DNA of 30,321 bases from an uncultured Campylobacter sp. (GCF_937997405.1 NZ_CALKTL010000141.1:1-30321), one strand, 5' to 3'. Positions 7,513 through 16,127 are shown, counted from the first letter of the stretch. Numbers and translations: made by a program. The notes: generated from the sequence alone by a model not told the origin.

Positions 7513-8727
7513 ATGTTTAAAGAACGCATTAAAACCCACCACCGCTCCAAACTCTTCGAGAGCGTCTCCGCGAGCGAAAACGAGTTGTTCGACGCGCTGG
7601 AGCAGCCCGCGAAAGACAGCGATTGCGTGATCTATCTGCACGTGCCCTTTTGCGACAACATCTGCTCGTTTTGTTCGATGATGCGCTCCAAACTCGGCGA
7701 CGAGCTGGACGAATACGCTAAATTTTTGATCCGCCAGATCAAAGACTACGGCGAGATGCCCTACTTCGACACCAAAAGCGTCAAAAGTATCTACTTCGGC
7801 GGCGGCACGCCGAGCGTATTTAGCGAAGCGCACTTTGAAAAGGTTCTGGGCGCGCTGCATAAAAATTTCAAGATCGCGGACGACTGCGAGATCAGCATAG
7901 AAACCACGCTACATAATCTAGATACGCAAAAAGCGCTCGCTCTACAAAGCTTCGGCGTAAACCGCTTTAGCATCGGCGTGCAGACCTTCAGCAGACAGGG
8001 GCGCGCGCTTTTAAACCGCGTGCATAAGCCCGCTCGCGCAATCGAGCGACTAAAGGATCTTAGAGAAAAATTTGACGGCATGCTCTGCTGCGACATCATC
8101 TACAACTTCCCGAACGAAAGCGTGGAGGAAGCGATCGCAGACGCGCGCTACGTAAATGAGCTAGGTCTAGATAGCGCTAGCTTTTACTCGCTGATGTTTT
8201 TCGAAGGCTCGGAGCTATCCAAAAAGATCGACACCTCCTACTACGATCTGCCGACTGATAAAAAGCTGCACCATGCCTTTGCAGAGGCGCTACTGCAAAG
8301 CGGGAATTTCGAGGATTTGGAGCTTACCAAACTTGCTCGAAAAGGGCGCGATAACTACGGCTACATCAAGCTAAGCCACAAGGGCACGGATATCCTACCT
8401 ATCGGCAACGGCGCGGGCGGACACGTAGCGGGCTTCGGAATTTACGGCGTGTCGGGACACAAGATGATCTCGCGAATCGATGAGCGCGAGACAAAATATA
8501 GCGTGCTAAACAATCTGTTTCAATACCCGATCGTAAGCTTAAACGAGCTAAAAGAGGCCCTAAGTGCGAATATTTACGACGAAGCGGTGCAAAAGCTCAA
8601 AGAATTTGAGAGCTGGGGGCTTTTGGAGCTTAAGGATGAAAAATCAGTCTTAAACTTGGACGGAATTTTTTGGGGCAACAACATCAACGAAGAGATAGCA
8701 AACATTATGAAAAAGGATTTTGTATGA
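7513..8727 (+). CDS. Radical SAM enzyme of the HemW/HutW/HmuW group, probable anaerobic heme-degrading enzyme
   Basis: A 404-residue enzyme with the radical SAM cluster motif CX3CX2C at Cys47, Cys51 and Cys54 within HVPFCDNICSFC, preceded by the tyrosine/histidine stretch YLHVPF seen in coproporphyrinogen-oxidase-like enzymes, and a GGGTPS SAM-binding motif near residues 96-101. A later IGNGAGG motif is also family-typical. Members include HemN, the heme chaperone HemW, and ChuW/HutW/HmuW, which open heme without oxygen. Placement right after a heme-type importer and immediately before a flavodoxin points to the last group. The ATG directly follows the TAG of the binding-protein gene. A role as heme chaperone or coproporphyrinogen oxidase is less likely here but not excluded. 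Confidence 0.82.
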   Translation: MFKERIKTHHRSKLFESVSASENELFDALEQPAKDSDCVIYLHVPFCDNICSFCSMMRSKLGDELDEYAKFLIRQIKDYGEMPYFDTKSVKSIYFGGGTPSVFSEAHFEKVLGALHKNFKIADDCEISIETTLHNLDTQKALALQSFGVNRFSIGVQTFSRQGRALLNRVHKPARAIERLKDLREKFDGMLCCDIIYNFPNESVEEAIADARYVNELGLDSASFYSLMFFEGSELSKKIDTSYYDLPTDKKLHHAFAEALLQSGNFEDLELTKLARKGRDNYGYIKLSHKGTDILPIGNGAGGHVAGFGIYGVSGHKMISRIDERETKYSVLNNLFQYPIVSLNELKEALSANIYDEAVQKLKEFESWGLLELKDEKSVLNLDGIFWGNNINEEIANIMKKDFV

Positions 8728-9227
8728 AAAAAATCGTGCTTTACACCTCACAAACGGGTAACACGAAAAAGGTGGGCGACGCGATCGCCGAGCAACTGGG
8801 CTGCGAGAGTCTAAATTTCCGCGACTTTGAAGGCGAGGTCGATGATTACGACTTCATAGCCTTGGGCTTTTACGTCGATAAGGGCGAAGCCGAAGCGAAA
8901 TTTATGCGCTTTTTACGCAAGATTCACGGCAAGAAGCTTGGCGTTTTCATGACTCTAGGCGCGGAGCCGGACGGCGAGCACTCGCGCAAGTGCCTGGATA
9001 CCTTTGAAGAGGGGCTTAAAGCAAACGGCAACGAGATTGTAAGGGAGTTTGCCTGCCAGGGCGCGATCGATCCGAATCTACTTGAAACGATGCGCAAAAT
9101 GGCGGCTAGCGGTAACTCGCCCCACCCTATTACCCCCGAGCGACTTGCGCGCTGGGCAGAGGCTGCGAAACACCCCGACGAGAAGGATCTGGCGGACGCA
9201 AAAGCAGCATTTGCGGGGATAAAGTAA
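8724..9227 (+). CDS. Flavodoxin-family protein, likely electron donor to the radical SAM enzyme (HmuF-like)
   Basis: A 167-residue flavodoxin-fold protein. The FMN phosphate loop SQTGNT lies at residues 9-14 after the first strand KKIVLYT. The following GFYVDKGEAEAKFMRF and MTLGAEPDGEHSRKC match the short flavodoxin-like proteins found with tetrapyrrole enzymes. The start is ATG 8724, which overlaps the stop of the preceding gene (ATGA), with AAAGGA a few bases upstream; the frame is open further upstream but that part lies inside the preceding gene. Co-translation with a radical SAM enzyme suggests it supplies reducing electrons to the 4Fe-4S cluster or the substrate, as known for HmuF with HmuW in Fusobacterium. 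It could also serve other metabolism. Confidence 0.85.
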   Translation: MKKIVLYTSQTGNTKKVGDAIAEQLGCESLNFRDFEGEVDDYDFIALGFYVDKGEAEAKFMRFLRKIHGKKLGVFMTLGAEPDGEHSRKCLDTFEEGLKANGNEIVREFACQGAIDPNLLETMRKMAASGNSPHPITPERLARWAEAAKHPDEKDLADAKAAFAGIK

Positions 9228-9889
9228 AATTTAATCGCGTCGTATCGCCTAAATACTGTGCGATGCGAACGAAATCAAATCATTACCCGTCCCCCCTCGC
9301 GATTTACACGATTTAAAATTTTATCTTTGCTAAATTTGAACGACAAATTTCATTCCTATAAGAAAATTTGCCGCTGCAGGTGCAAATCTTGCTCTAGAAT
9401 TTAAACGATAAAATTTCATCTCGCGCGCAACGGATCAAATAATGCCGCTGACCTTGCGCCGCAATGCGCGCTCTTAACGCAAAAGCCCCGCTTTTGTAAG
9501 CGACCGGTCTGCGAGCGCCGCCATCATCCAATACACCGCCCGCCATTTTGCGACGGCCTGAACTTGAAAAATTCGCTTCTGCAAACAAGTAGCCTGCGAG
9601 CGTTGCGGTCACGATCATCGGCTACTCCTGTCGTCACATGCCGTAGGCGCCGCTGTCGGGCGCCGTCCTCCCGCCGCGTGACAACCCATACGCTGCTAAC
9701 CACCTGCACGGCAATCCGTCGCCGCTCATAGCTCCACCTGCTTTGTCGCTGTACCAAATCCAAACCGAACCGCTAAATTTTAAATTCTACAAAAGTCTCA
9801 TCGCGCATAAATTTTAATTCGGCAAATGCGTAAAATTTAGGTAAAATTCCACCCAAATGCTTTGACGGTCAAAATTTAAAGGGGCGAAA
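9228..9889. other. Long non-coding or degraded stretch
   Basis: No supportable gene in 660 bases. From about 9480 to 9765 the sequence is richer in G+C and poorer in AAATTT words than its surroundings. On the minus strand three frames carry overlapping short open stretches (9394-9618, 9524-9763 and an unlisted third frame) without a good start or known family, as in a decayed gene. A CAAAAGC-CCC-GCTTTTG hairpin lies at 9480-9496. No tRNA, RNase P or tmRNA features are seen. Confidence 0.4.
9480..9496. terminator. Short perfect hairpin, possible terminator
   Basis: CAAAAGC (9480-9486), loop CCC, GCTTTTG (9490-9496). The stem is perfect but the following T run is missing, and it lies 250 bases after the flavodoxin gene, so a terminator role is uncertain. 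Confidence 0.25.
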
Positions 9890-10576
9890 ATGACGAATCT
9901 CGAGTACGCTAGTCGCATTAACGAGGCTGCGGGGCTAAATTTAAGCTTAGATTGCGAAGAGATCGATCTACAGGATAAGCTTTACGGGCTTTTTCAGTGC
10001 TTCATGCCTGACGGTGCGGGCACGCGGGCGGTGTTCGCGCCGCTGCAAAACGGCACCGAGCTGCAAGCGCGCATAATGCCGATCTACGCAGTCACGGCGC
10101 AGCAGACGCGAGAAGCGTTCGATCAAGGCGTGGCGCCCGGGTATTTTTGCCCGCCGCAAGATCCAAAATTTAACGACGAAGCGCTTAAGAGCCTAGCTTT
10201 AGCGTACGTTCGAAATTTAAAAATTTTCGCAGAATTTCTAGGCAAGAGCGAGCTTTTAAAGATGCTTGAGCAGATAAAATCCGCTCGCGTGCAGGAAGGT
10301 TTTGATTTCGCGCATAACAAATATGAGCTTGCACACGCCGTCTATGAGGTGATAACGGAGTGGATGATAGATACGCCTAAACTCGATACGAAGCTATGGG
10401 TGCTCGGCGAGGCGTACTATTCGATCAACTGCGACTACCTGCTACCTGCGTACTTGCAGTATCCAAACTACGCGCAAAGGCCGCAGGAGGGCTTTTTGAA
10501 GCCCTACTTCGAGCTGTATCTAGCGGGACGACAGATCTCGTTTGAGCGCGGCGAGGTCGTGGTTTTCACGCGCTAA
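9890..10576 (+). CDS. Hypothetical 228-residue cytoplasmic protein
   Basis: The ATG at 9890 has a purine-rich site (AAAGGGGCGAAA) directly upstream, and codon use is like the neighbouring real genes. The product is acidic and aromatic-rich, with no signal peptide, membrane segment or nucleotide-binding motif. It is probably an alpha/beta or mainly helical globular protein; notable stretches are YFCPPQDPKFND near residues 84-95 and a Tyr-rich EAYYSINCDYLLPAYLQYPN near 184-203. I do not recognise the family. It stands alone between two gene-poor stretches and is not obviously linked to the heme operon. The isolated, globular, acidic character would fit an accessory gene such as an immunity-type protein, but that is only a guess. 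Confidence 0.7.
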   Translation: MTNLEYASRINEAAGLNLSLDCEEIDLQDKLYGLFQCFMPDGAGTRAVFAPLQNGTELQARIMPIYAVTAQQTREAFDQGVAPGYFCPPQDPKFNDEALKSLALAYVRNLKIFAEFLGKSELLKMLEQIKSARVQEGFDFAHNKYELAHAVYEVITEWMIDTPKLDTKLWVLGEAYYSINCDYLLPAYLQYPNYAQRPQEGFLKPYFELYLAGRQISFERGEVVVFTR

Positions 10577-11020
10577 ATTTACGCAGGCAAGGAAGCGAAT
10601 GAGCGCTCGCAAGCAGTTAAAATTTGAGCCTTTTAAACAATAAAGTGAGCAACGCTCACAAATGGCTAAAATTTAAGTTCAGCAAGTATGGGCACAAACG
10701 CTTATCGCATATCCAAAAAATCTGCGTCCTAATCAAGCAATCTAGTAGGTTTCCTATGCGTCGCGTCAAATCACTTAAATGTTTCTGCTTTGCGTAGCCG
10801 CCGCTTTCAGCACCTTACTAGAGCAAAATCTCAACACATCGTTGACGTTTGGATAATTGAATTTTTTCCATCACTCTGCTGCCCTCACTTTGTATGAGGT
10901 ACCCAAATAATTTACTTGCGCTAACGCTTGTTAGTTAGAATTCATCTAAATTTTAAAGAGGAATTTTGACGCAGAATTTTATGGAATTTCGCTGCTGCAA
11001 ATCTCGCAAGCGATAAAATT
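10577..11020. other. Non-coding stretch
   Basis: No convincing gene. It includes a small perfect hairpin (10645-10659) and otherwise scattered short frames. A GAGGAAT followed by TTG near 10960-10970 opens only a 16-codon frame and is not called. Confidence 0.45.
10645..10659 (+). terminator. Perfect 6-bp hairpin after the hypothetical gene
   Basis: GTGAGC-AAC-GCTCAC, about 70 bases after the stop of the 228-residue gene. It is not followed by a T tract, so it is at best a weak terminator or an RNA stability element. Confidence 0.25.
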
Positions 11021-11260
11021 CTATCGATTTACGCTCTTAAATTTACTCAAATCGCCGCCTGTTTTATAAAATTCTTCAGCGTCGATCATAGTGCCGTCAG
11101 GCAGCTTACAAACGGTGTAATCCACGCCGTTGCCGTCTTTGCGGACGATCAGCTCGCCACCATTTTTGATACAAAAATCCCCAGCAGCGCTAGCCTCTGC
11201 GCTCACCGAAGCGAAAGCGCCCACCGCAAGCGCTACTGCAAAAAATCTCTTAAAACTCAT
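11021..11260 (-). CDS. Secreted DUF333-family small protein
   Basis: A 79-residue protein. Residues 1 to about 26 form a Sec signal peptide (MSFKRFFAVALAVGAFA..., cleavage likely after ASA), leaving about 53 mature residues with two cysteines that may form a disulfide. The core FCIKNGGELIVRKDGNG...YTVCKLPDGT...EEFYK fits the DUF333 pattern of small periplasmic or outer-surface proteins sometimes annotated as putative hemolysin; that label does not establish a function. It lacks a lipobox, unlike many relatives that are lipoproteins. A GAAAGGA site precedes the ATG. It is a single gene, with non-coding DNA on both sides. Confidence 0.82.
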   Translation of the reverse strand: MSFKRFFAVALAVGAFASVSAEASAAGDFCIKNGGELIVRKDGNGVDYTVCKLPDGTMIDAEEFYKTGGDLSKFKSVNR

Positions 11261-11676
11261 TTAAATCCTTTCGTTTAATTTTGCCTGTTTTTAGGGTTAA
11301 GCTTAAATTTAGGCGCTAGATACGCTAAACCTGCGCCTACATAAATAAACCGCCTTCCATCCTCGAACACCGATAATAGCGTTTTAAATATTAAATCCTA
11401 CCTAATAAATCCCAGCAGCGCCAAGTCCGCTCGCCGCTGCAAAATCAAAGCCACCAGACTTCATCCAATGCAAAATTTTAACATCATAAAATTTTGCCTT
11501 CAATAAAATTCTAGCGGCGAAATACAAGCCACATCAAAGCTATTTCTGCCGTAAAATACCGGCTATAAAAGCGAGGGCTGCAGCAAATACCAGCTCAGCG
11601 GCAAGGCAAGCGCGGATCTTAAACAATCTCGTCTATAAGCGCGAGCTGCGTTCAAGCCCCTTAAATTTAACCGCCG
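11261..11676. other. Non-coding stretch downstream of serC
   Basis: No supportable gene. On the minus strand two short open pieces in different frames look protein-like (around 11405-11490, reading ...LHWMKSGGFDFAAASGLG, and around 11280-11400, reading ...FIYVGAGLAYLAPKFKL), but each is short, lacks a start signal and ends in a stop. They may be remains of a decayed gene. The promoter of the DUF333 gene must lie near 11270-11330. Confidence 0.4.
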
Positions 11677-12753
11677 CTAGCCGTTTTTGCGCGCAAAATC
11701 GCTCATAAAAGTGACTAGTTTTTCAACGTCTTCGTAGTTTATCGCGTTGTAGATCGAGGCGCGGATGCCACCTAAAACGCGGTGTCCTTTAAGCCCGATC
11801 ATCCCCTCGGCCTCTGCCTGCGCGACGAAAATGGGCTCAAGCGCGGCATCTGCGATATTAAAGCTCACGTTCATCAGGCTGCGGCTAGTTTTTTGCGCGT
11901 GGCCGCGGTAGAAGCCGCCGCTAGCATCGATCGCGCCATAAAGTAGCGCCGCTTTGCGCTTGTTGCGCTCATGCATCGCCGCAAGTCCGCCGATCTCGTC
12001 CTTGATCCAACCGAGCATTAAATTTAGCATGTAAATTCCAAAGGTATTCGGGGTGTTGCTCATCGAGTCCGCGTCCGCCTGCGTCTTGTAGCGCAGGATC
12101 ATCGGCGTTTTGGGATTTGCGCGGTCCAGCAGATCCTTGCGGATCGCTACCATCGTGACGCCAGCTGGCCCGCCGTTTTTCTGAATGCCGCCGTAAAACA
12201 TCCCTACGCTGCTAAGATCCACGGGGCGCGAAAACAGATCGCTCGAGCTATCGACTACGAGCGGGCAGGCGCACTGCGGTAGCTGCGAATACTGCGTGCC
12301 GTAGATAGTGTTGTTTGAGCAGATGTAGCCGTAATCGGCGCCCTTTGAAAATTTAACCTCGGGGATGCGGTCGAATTTACTCTCCTCACTGCTTGCGACC
12401 ACGCGGTAGTTTATGCCGAGCACGCCCGCTTCCTTGATCGCTTTGCTCGTCCAGTTGCCCGTGTTGGCGTATTCTGCGACGCCGCCTGCGTATAGGTTCA
12501 TCGGCACCTGCGCGAACTGAAGGCTCGCGCCGCCTTGCAAAAATAAAATCGTAAAATCGTCCGAAAAGCGATAGAGATCGCGCACGCGGCTCATCGCGCT
12601 ATGCAAAACTTCCTCGAAAATTTTAGTGCGGTGCGAGATCTCCATTATCGAAAATCCGCGCCCCGCGTAGTTTAGCAGCTCCTCTTGCGCCTGCTTTAGC
12701 ACGCCCAGCGGGATGGTGCTAGGTCCTGCGCTAAAATTTATTACTCTATCCAT
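11677..12753 (-). CDS. serC: Phosphoserine aminotransferase
   Basis: Converts 3-phosphohydroxypyruvate and glutamate to phosphoserine in serine synthesis, and can serve the pyridoxal phosphate route. The 358-residue length is typical. N-terminal INFSAGPSTIP, substrate-region LFLQGGASLQFAQVPMNL (about 70-88), and the PLP lysine in GGIQKNGGPAG (Lys192) are clear. The start is ATG 12753, with AAAGGAG five bases upstream; the frame runs further upstream into xseA but those residues do not match the family. It lies ten bases after xseA. The final enzyme of the route, SerB, is encoded at 27025-27648. Confidence 0.96.
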   Translation of the reverse strand: MDRVINFSAGPSTIPLGVLKQAQEELLNYAGRGFSIMEISHRTKIFEEVLHSAMSRVRDLYRFSDDFTILFLQGGASLQFAQVPMNLYAGGVAEYANTGNWTSKAIKEAGVLGINYRVVASSEESKFDRIPEVKFSKGADYGYICSNNTIYGTQYSQLPQCACPLVVDSSSDLFSRPVDLSSVGMFYGGIQKNGGPAGVTMVAIRKDLLDRANPKTPMILRYKTQADADSMSNTPNTFGIYMLNLMLGWIKDEIGGLAAMHERNKRKAALLYGAIDASGGFYRGHAQKTSRSLMNVSFNIADAALEPIFVAQAEAEGMIGLKGHRVLGGIRASIYNAINYEDVEKLVTFMSDFARKNG

Positions 12754-12763
12754 TTTGACTCCT

Positions 12764-13930
12764 TTAGATGATTTTTGCGTTTTTGCTGAGCTGCTGCGAG
12801 CAAAGGACGAACTCGTCGCCCGCGGCAAGCTCGCCCAAGCTCACCGTTTTGCCGCCCTTTTGGATTTGAACGAGATCTTTTGTAATCTCAAAAAATTTCG
12901 CCTTTTGCGCCAAAAGCTCGTCCTTTGCACTTAGCGTATGCTCTGCGGCGCTTAGCTTTGAGTCCACGAAGTTTTTAAATTTAAGCTCGAAATTTAAAAG
13001 CTTTGCAAGCGAGCCTGAAATTTTTGGCTCGACCGATTTTGATTTAAGCTCTAAAGCCGCGAGGCTCAGCACGTTTTGTGCGGATGAAATTTTATCTTTT
13101 ATCAGCCTATCAAACGCGTCGCTTACGCCGTCTAGGCTCTGAAAGATCGCGCAAATATCGGGCAGCAGATCGATCATCGCGGCGGTGGGCGTGAGGCTTC
13201 GGTGATCGGCTACGAAATCGCTGATGCTAAAATCGATCTCGTGCCCGACCGCCGAGATGACGGGCGTTTTGGCCGTGTAGATCGCGCGAGCCAAGGCCTC
13301 GTCGTTGAAGCACCACAGATCCTCGCGCGAGCCGCCGCCGCGAGCGATGACGATCGCATCGTAGCCCTTCGCGTCGGCTGCGCACAGCGCGCTTATGATC
13401 GAAGCAGGCGCGCCCTCGCCTTGCACTAGCGCGTTATACAGATCGATTTTACAAAGCGCGAAGCGGTCCTGCGCCGTGCGAAGCATATCCGCCTGCGCTG
13501 CTGAGCCCGCGCTCGTGATGATCGCGATGCTTTGAGCAAATTTCGGAAGCTGTTTTTTGTGCGAGGCATCGAAAAGCCCCTCTTTGCTAAGCCTTTCTTT
13601 TAGCGCGGCAAACGCCGCTTCCAGCTCGCCCTCGCCGCTTTTGCGGATATTTGAGACCTGGATCTGATATGCGCCCGTGGGAGCGTATAGCGAGACTTTG
13701 CCGCTTACGATGAGCTTATCGCCCACGGCGGGGATAAAATTTATCCGCGCGGCGTTAAATTTAAACATCGCGCAATCGATCGCCGCGCTCGCGTCTTTGA
13801 TCGTGAAATACCAGTGTCCGCTCGTGCTTTGAATTCTAAGCTTAGATATTTCGCCCTCGACCTCGACGAAGCTAAAGCTTGTCTCCAAAAGCGTCTTGGC
13901 TTGGGCGTTGAGCTCGCTTACGCTAAGCAT
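12764..13930 (-). CDS. xseA: Exodeoxyribonuclease VII large subunit
   Basis: Catalytic subunit of the single-strand-specific exonuclease VII, acting in DNA repair. It is 388 residues from ATG 13930. The N-terminal OB fold (VEVEGEISKLRIQSTSGHWY) is followed by the catalytic domain with IITSAGSAAQADML, VIARGGGSREDLWCFND and ISAVGHEIDFSISDFVADHR, all family landmarks, then a coiled-coil C-terminus. The family-typical TSPTGAA segment is changed to TSAGSAA here. The open frame extends upstream to 14020 inside ubiE, but the first 30 residues are not family-like. The ATG overlaps the end of ubiE by eight bases; serC follows. The small subunit XseB is not in the window. Confidence 0.95.
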   Translation of the reverse strand: MLSVSELNAQAKTLLETSFSFVEVEGEISKLRIQSTSGHWYFTIKDASAAIDCAMFKFNAARINFIPAVGDKLIVSGKVSLYAPTGAYQIQVSNIRKSGEGELEAAFAALKERLSKEGLFDASHKKQLPKFAQSIAIITSAGSAAQADMLRTAQDRFALCKIDLYNALVQGEGAPASIISALCAADAKGYDAIVIARGGGSREDLWCFNDEALARAIYTAKTPVISAVGHEIDFSISDFVADHRSLTPTAAMIDLLPDICAIFQSLDGVSDAFDRLIKDKISSAQNVLSLAALELKSKSVEPKISGSLAKLLNFELKFKNFVDSKLSAAEHTLSAKDELLAQKAKFFEITKDLVQIQKGGKTVSLGELAAGDEFVLCSQQLSKNAKII

Positions 13931-14651
13931 CGTCGCTCTTTCGCGCGATTTTCTCCGCGATGAAAAGCGTGCTGACGTCGAAGCTGAAGCCCTTTTGCAC
14001 GCGCAGCTCAAAGCCCGCATTTTTGAGCTTTTCGCTAAAGCTCGCGGCGTCTAGGAAGCTACCGATGGAGCTTGGTAGATACTCGTAGGCTTCTTTGTTT
14101 TTCGAGATGAAAGCGCCGATTTTGGGTAAAATTTTACTCACGTAAAAATCTCTGATTTTAAACGCGAGCCCGCCGCTTGCGGCTTTGGTAAATTCCAAAA
14201 CCACGAGCGAGCCGCCCGGTTTAATGACGCGATTAAACTCCGCAAGCGCTGCGTCCAGCTCCACGACGTTTCTTATGCCGTAGCTGATGCTTAAAATATC
14301 CACGCTCGCATCATCCAGCGTCGTGGCGCCTGCGGTCGCTTTGATAAACTCGCAGCTAGGGAATTTTTGCTTCGCCACCTCGAGCATACCTTCGCTAGGA
14401 TCGATCCCCACGATCCGCTCGATCTGCACGCCGTACTGTGCCGCGCCGTCGCGCCACGAGCTTATCATATCGCCCGTGCCGCACGCGACGTCGGCGATAC
14501 TCACGAGCTTTCCCTTAAGCTTTTCAAGCGTCAGCTCGACCGCTTTTTTGCGCCACGAAACGTCCACGCCGAAGCTGATGGCGCGGTTTGCCAGATCGTA
14601 GGTAGGCGCGATCTCATCGAACATCTTTATGATTTTTTCCTGTTTTTGCAC
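13923..14651 (-). CDS. ubiE: Demethylmenaquinone / menaquinone C-methyltransferase UbiE
   Basis: SAM-dependent methyltransferase of 242 residues that methylates the quinone ring; campylobacters use menaquinone, so the menaquinone step is meant. UbiE landmarks are MFDEIAPTYDLANRAISFGVDVSWRK at the N-terminus (about residues 10-35), SAM motif VACGTGDM near 55-62, ISYGIRNV, and the C-terminal YEYLPSSI. The start is GTG 14651, with AAGGAAA seven to ten bases upstream. It follows the CHAD-type gene by nine bases and overlaps xseA, so it is part of one operon. Confidence 0.95.
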   Translation of the reverse strand: MQKQEKIIKMFDEIAPTYDLANRAISFGVDVSWRKKAVELTLEKLKGKLVSIADVACGTGDMISSWRDGAAQYGVQIERIVGIDPSEGMLEVAKQKFPSCEFIKATAGATTLDDASVDILSISYGIRNVVELDAALAEFNRVIKPGGSLVVLEFTKAASGGLAFKIRDFYVSKILPKIGAFISKNKEAYEYLPSSIGSFLDAASFSEKLKNAGFELRVQKGFSFDVSTLFIAEKIARKSDDA

Positions 14652-14660
14652 GGGCTTTCC

Positions 14661-16079
14661 TTATTCGTATGCTTTGATTTTGCGCAGCGATCTTTTCAGC
14701 GCGTGCAAAAGAGCCTCTTTTTCATTTAAAATTTTTTCCTCCAGCTCGGCGCGGCGATCGTTTAGGCGGGCGTCCAGAGCCAGTAGATACGCAAACGCGA
14801 CGCCGCTTTTATCGCTTGCTTTTTGATAGATCGCGATGAAATTTTGACACACGCTGATATCTTGCAGCGCGCCGAAATCCTCGCAGGCAGCTTTGGTGCG
14901 TTTAAACAGCTCCCTGACGCAGCCCTCATCAAAGCTTCTTGCAAAAATTTCAAGCGCGTATCGCAGCCTCTTTAGCCCTATACGCGCGTCGTGAAATGCC
15001 TGTAGCGATGAACCTTGCTGTAAATTTTTTAGCTCCGCGCGCAAGCTTTTAATCAGCTTGCAAAGGCGGGCGGAGGCGAACTTTTTTGAAATTTTTTCAT
15101 ATTCGCTGCGCGCGTAGATGCCGTCCGCGCCGTTTAAAAAGCCGCTAATAGCGCCGCTTAAATCTGTAAATTCCGCGCTAGAGAGAAATTCTAAAATTTT
15201 ATCCTCCGAGCGCTTTGCGATAAGATTTAGCTGCTGCAAAAAGCTCGCAGGCGCGTCGTCGGCCTTCAAAAACTCCGCAAAAACGTGAAGGTCTCGCAGC
15301 TGATTGCTGCGGCTCATAAATTCTGCGAGCAGTTTTAAAATTTCATCCTTTTTTTCCGCTTCGAAAAGCGGCGCGGATAGCTTTAGAAGCGCCCTTGCCT
15401 TGCGGGTTTGCACGCGCAGCTCGTGAAGAACTTCGGGGGAGAGGTTCTTTTGATACTCGCTTTTTGCGCCGCATGCCCGTATCCACGCTAGCTCAAGCGC
15501 CAAACGCGCGAGCTTAACGCTGTCCGCATAGGGCGGCGCGAAAAATTTAACTCGGCTAAATTTTTTAAAAACGTTGCGAGCGTGTGCGAAATCAAGCGAG
15601 CGCGGCGGGATGCCGTAGCGCGCCAGATAGCGGCTTTTGTAGCGGTAATCGTCTGTGATCTCGCAAAAATCGGTGCTGCCGAAGGTTTTTGCAAAATCAA
15701 AATTTGCGCTAGAGAGCTCGTCTTTAAATTTAGCCCGCAGCACCGCTAGCATATTTAGCTCGCCGCCGTAAAGTTCTAGCCAAAACTCCGCCTCGTCGTT
15801 AGCAAAGCCGTAGCGGTTTTTTTGCACGACGCGGGCGATCCTGCTTTTTAAAGCCTCTTTGAAGTCATCTTTTGAAATTTTAAAATTTAGAGTTTGTCTG
15901 TCGAGATCCTCTTTTTTGTGGTGCAAAGAGCATTCGTCGTTTTGGCGGATATAATAAATTTCGGGATAGAAAGAAGTATAAAACCAAGTGATCTTTACCT
16001 TGCGACATTTCAGCCCCGCACGCTCTAGCGTCCGCAGAATCGAATCGTCGCTCAATAAAAATTTACGCTTAGTTTGCAT
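14661..16079 (-). CDS. CHAD-domain protein with a degenerate CYTH-like N-terminus
   Basis: A 472-residue protein. The C-terminal two thirds (about 195-460) is a helical CHAD domain with the two characteristic His/Arg/Lys helices, LHELRVQTRKARALLKLS near 218-235 and FHDARIGLKRLRYALEIF near 365-382; CHAD domains bind polyphosphate. The N-terminus begins MQTKRKFLL, which resembles a CYTH/triphosphatase opening, but the catalytic ExExK acidic residues are replaced, so triphosphatase activity is doubtful. Most likely it is a polyphosphate-associated protein. A GGAG site precedes the ATG. It sits between perR and ubiE, 48 bases after perR. The position matches an uncharacterised gene in the same interval of other Campylobacter genomes, from memory. 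Confidence 0.82.
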   Translation of the reverse strand: MQTKRKFLLSDDSILRTLERAGLKCRKVKITWFYTSFYPEIYYIRQNDECSLHHKKEDLDRQTLNFKISKDDFKEALKSRIARVVQKNRYGFANDEAEFWLELYGGELNMLAVLRAKFKDELSSANFDFAKTFGSTDFCEITDDYRYKSRYLARYGIPPRSLDFAHARNVFKKFSRVKFFAPPYADSVKLARLALELAWIRACGAKSEYQKNLSPEVLHELRVQTRKARALLKLSAPLFEAEKKDEILKLLAEFMSRSNQLRDLHVFAEFLKADDAPASFLQQLNLIAKRSEDKILEFLSSAEFTDLSGAISGFLNGADGIYARSEYEKISKKFASARLCKLIKSLRAELKNLQQGSSLQAFHDARIGLKRLRYALEIFARSFDEGCVRELFKRTKAACEDFGALQDISVCQNFIAIYQKASDKSGVAFAYLLALDARLNDRRAELEEKILNEKEALLHALKRSLRKIKAYE

Positions 16080-16127
16080 ACCCGCTCCAAAAATAAAGTG
16101 GGTAATGATAGCAGAAAATTCTTTAAA

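Noticed and set aside
8670..8723. Longer flavodoxin start inside the radical SAM gene
   Set aside because: The flavodoxin fold begins at the ATG at 8724, which also has the four-base overlap typical of this operon.
9228..9889. Structural RNA gene (tRNA, tmRNA, RNase P, SRP RNA)
   Set aside because: No T-loop, CCA-end pattern or conserved RNase P or tmRNA words seen on either strand.
12754..12828. Longer serC start inside xseA
   Set aside because: The extra residues are Ser/Lys rich and unlike SerC, while ATG 12753 has a well-placed AAAGGAG.
13931..14020. Longer xseA start inside ubiE
   Set aside because: The extra 30 residues are the shadow of ubiE codons and do not match the XseA N-terminus.
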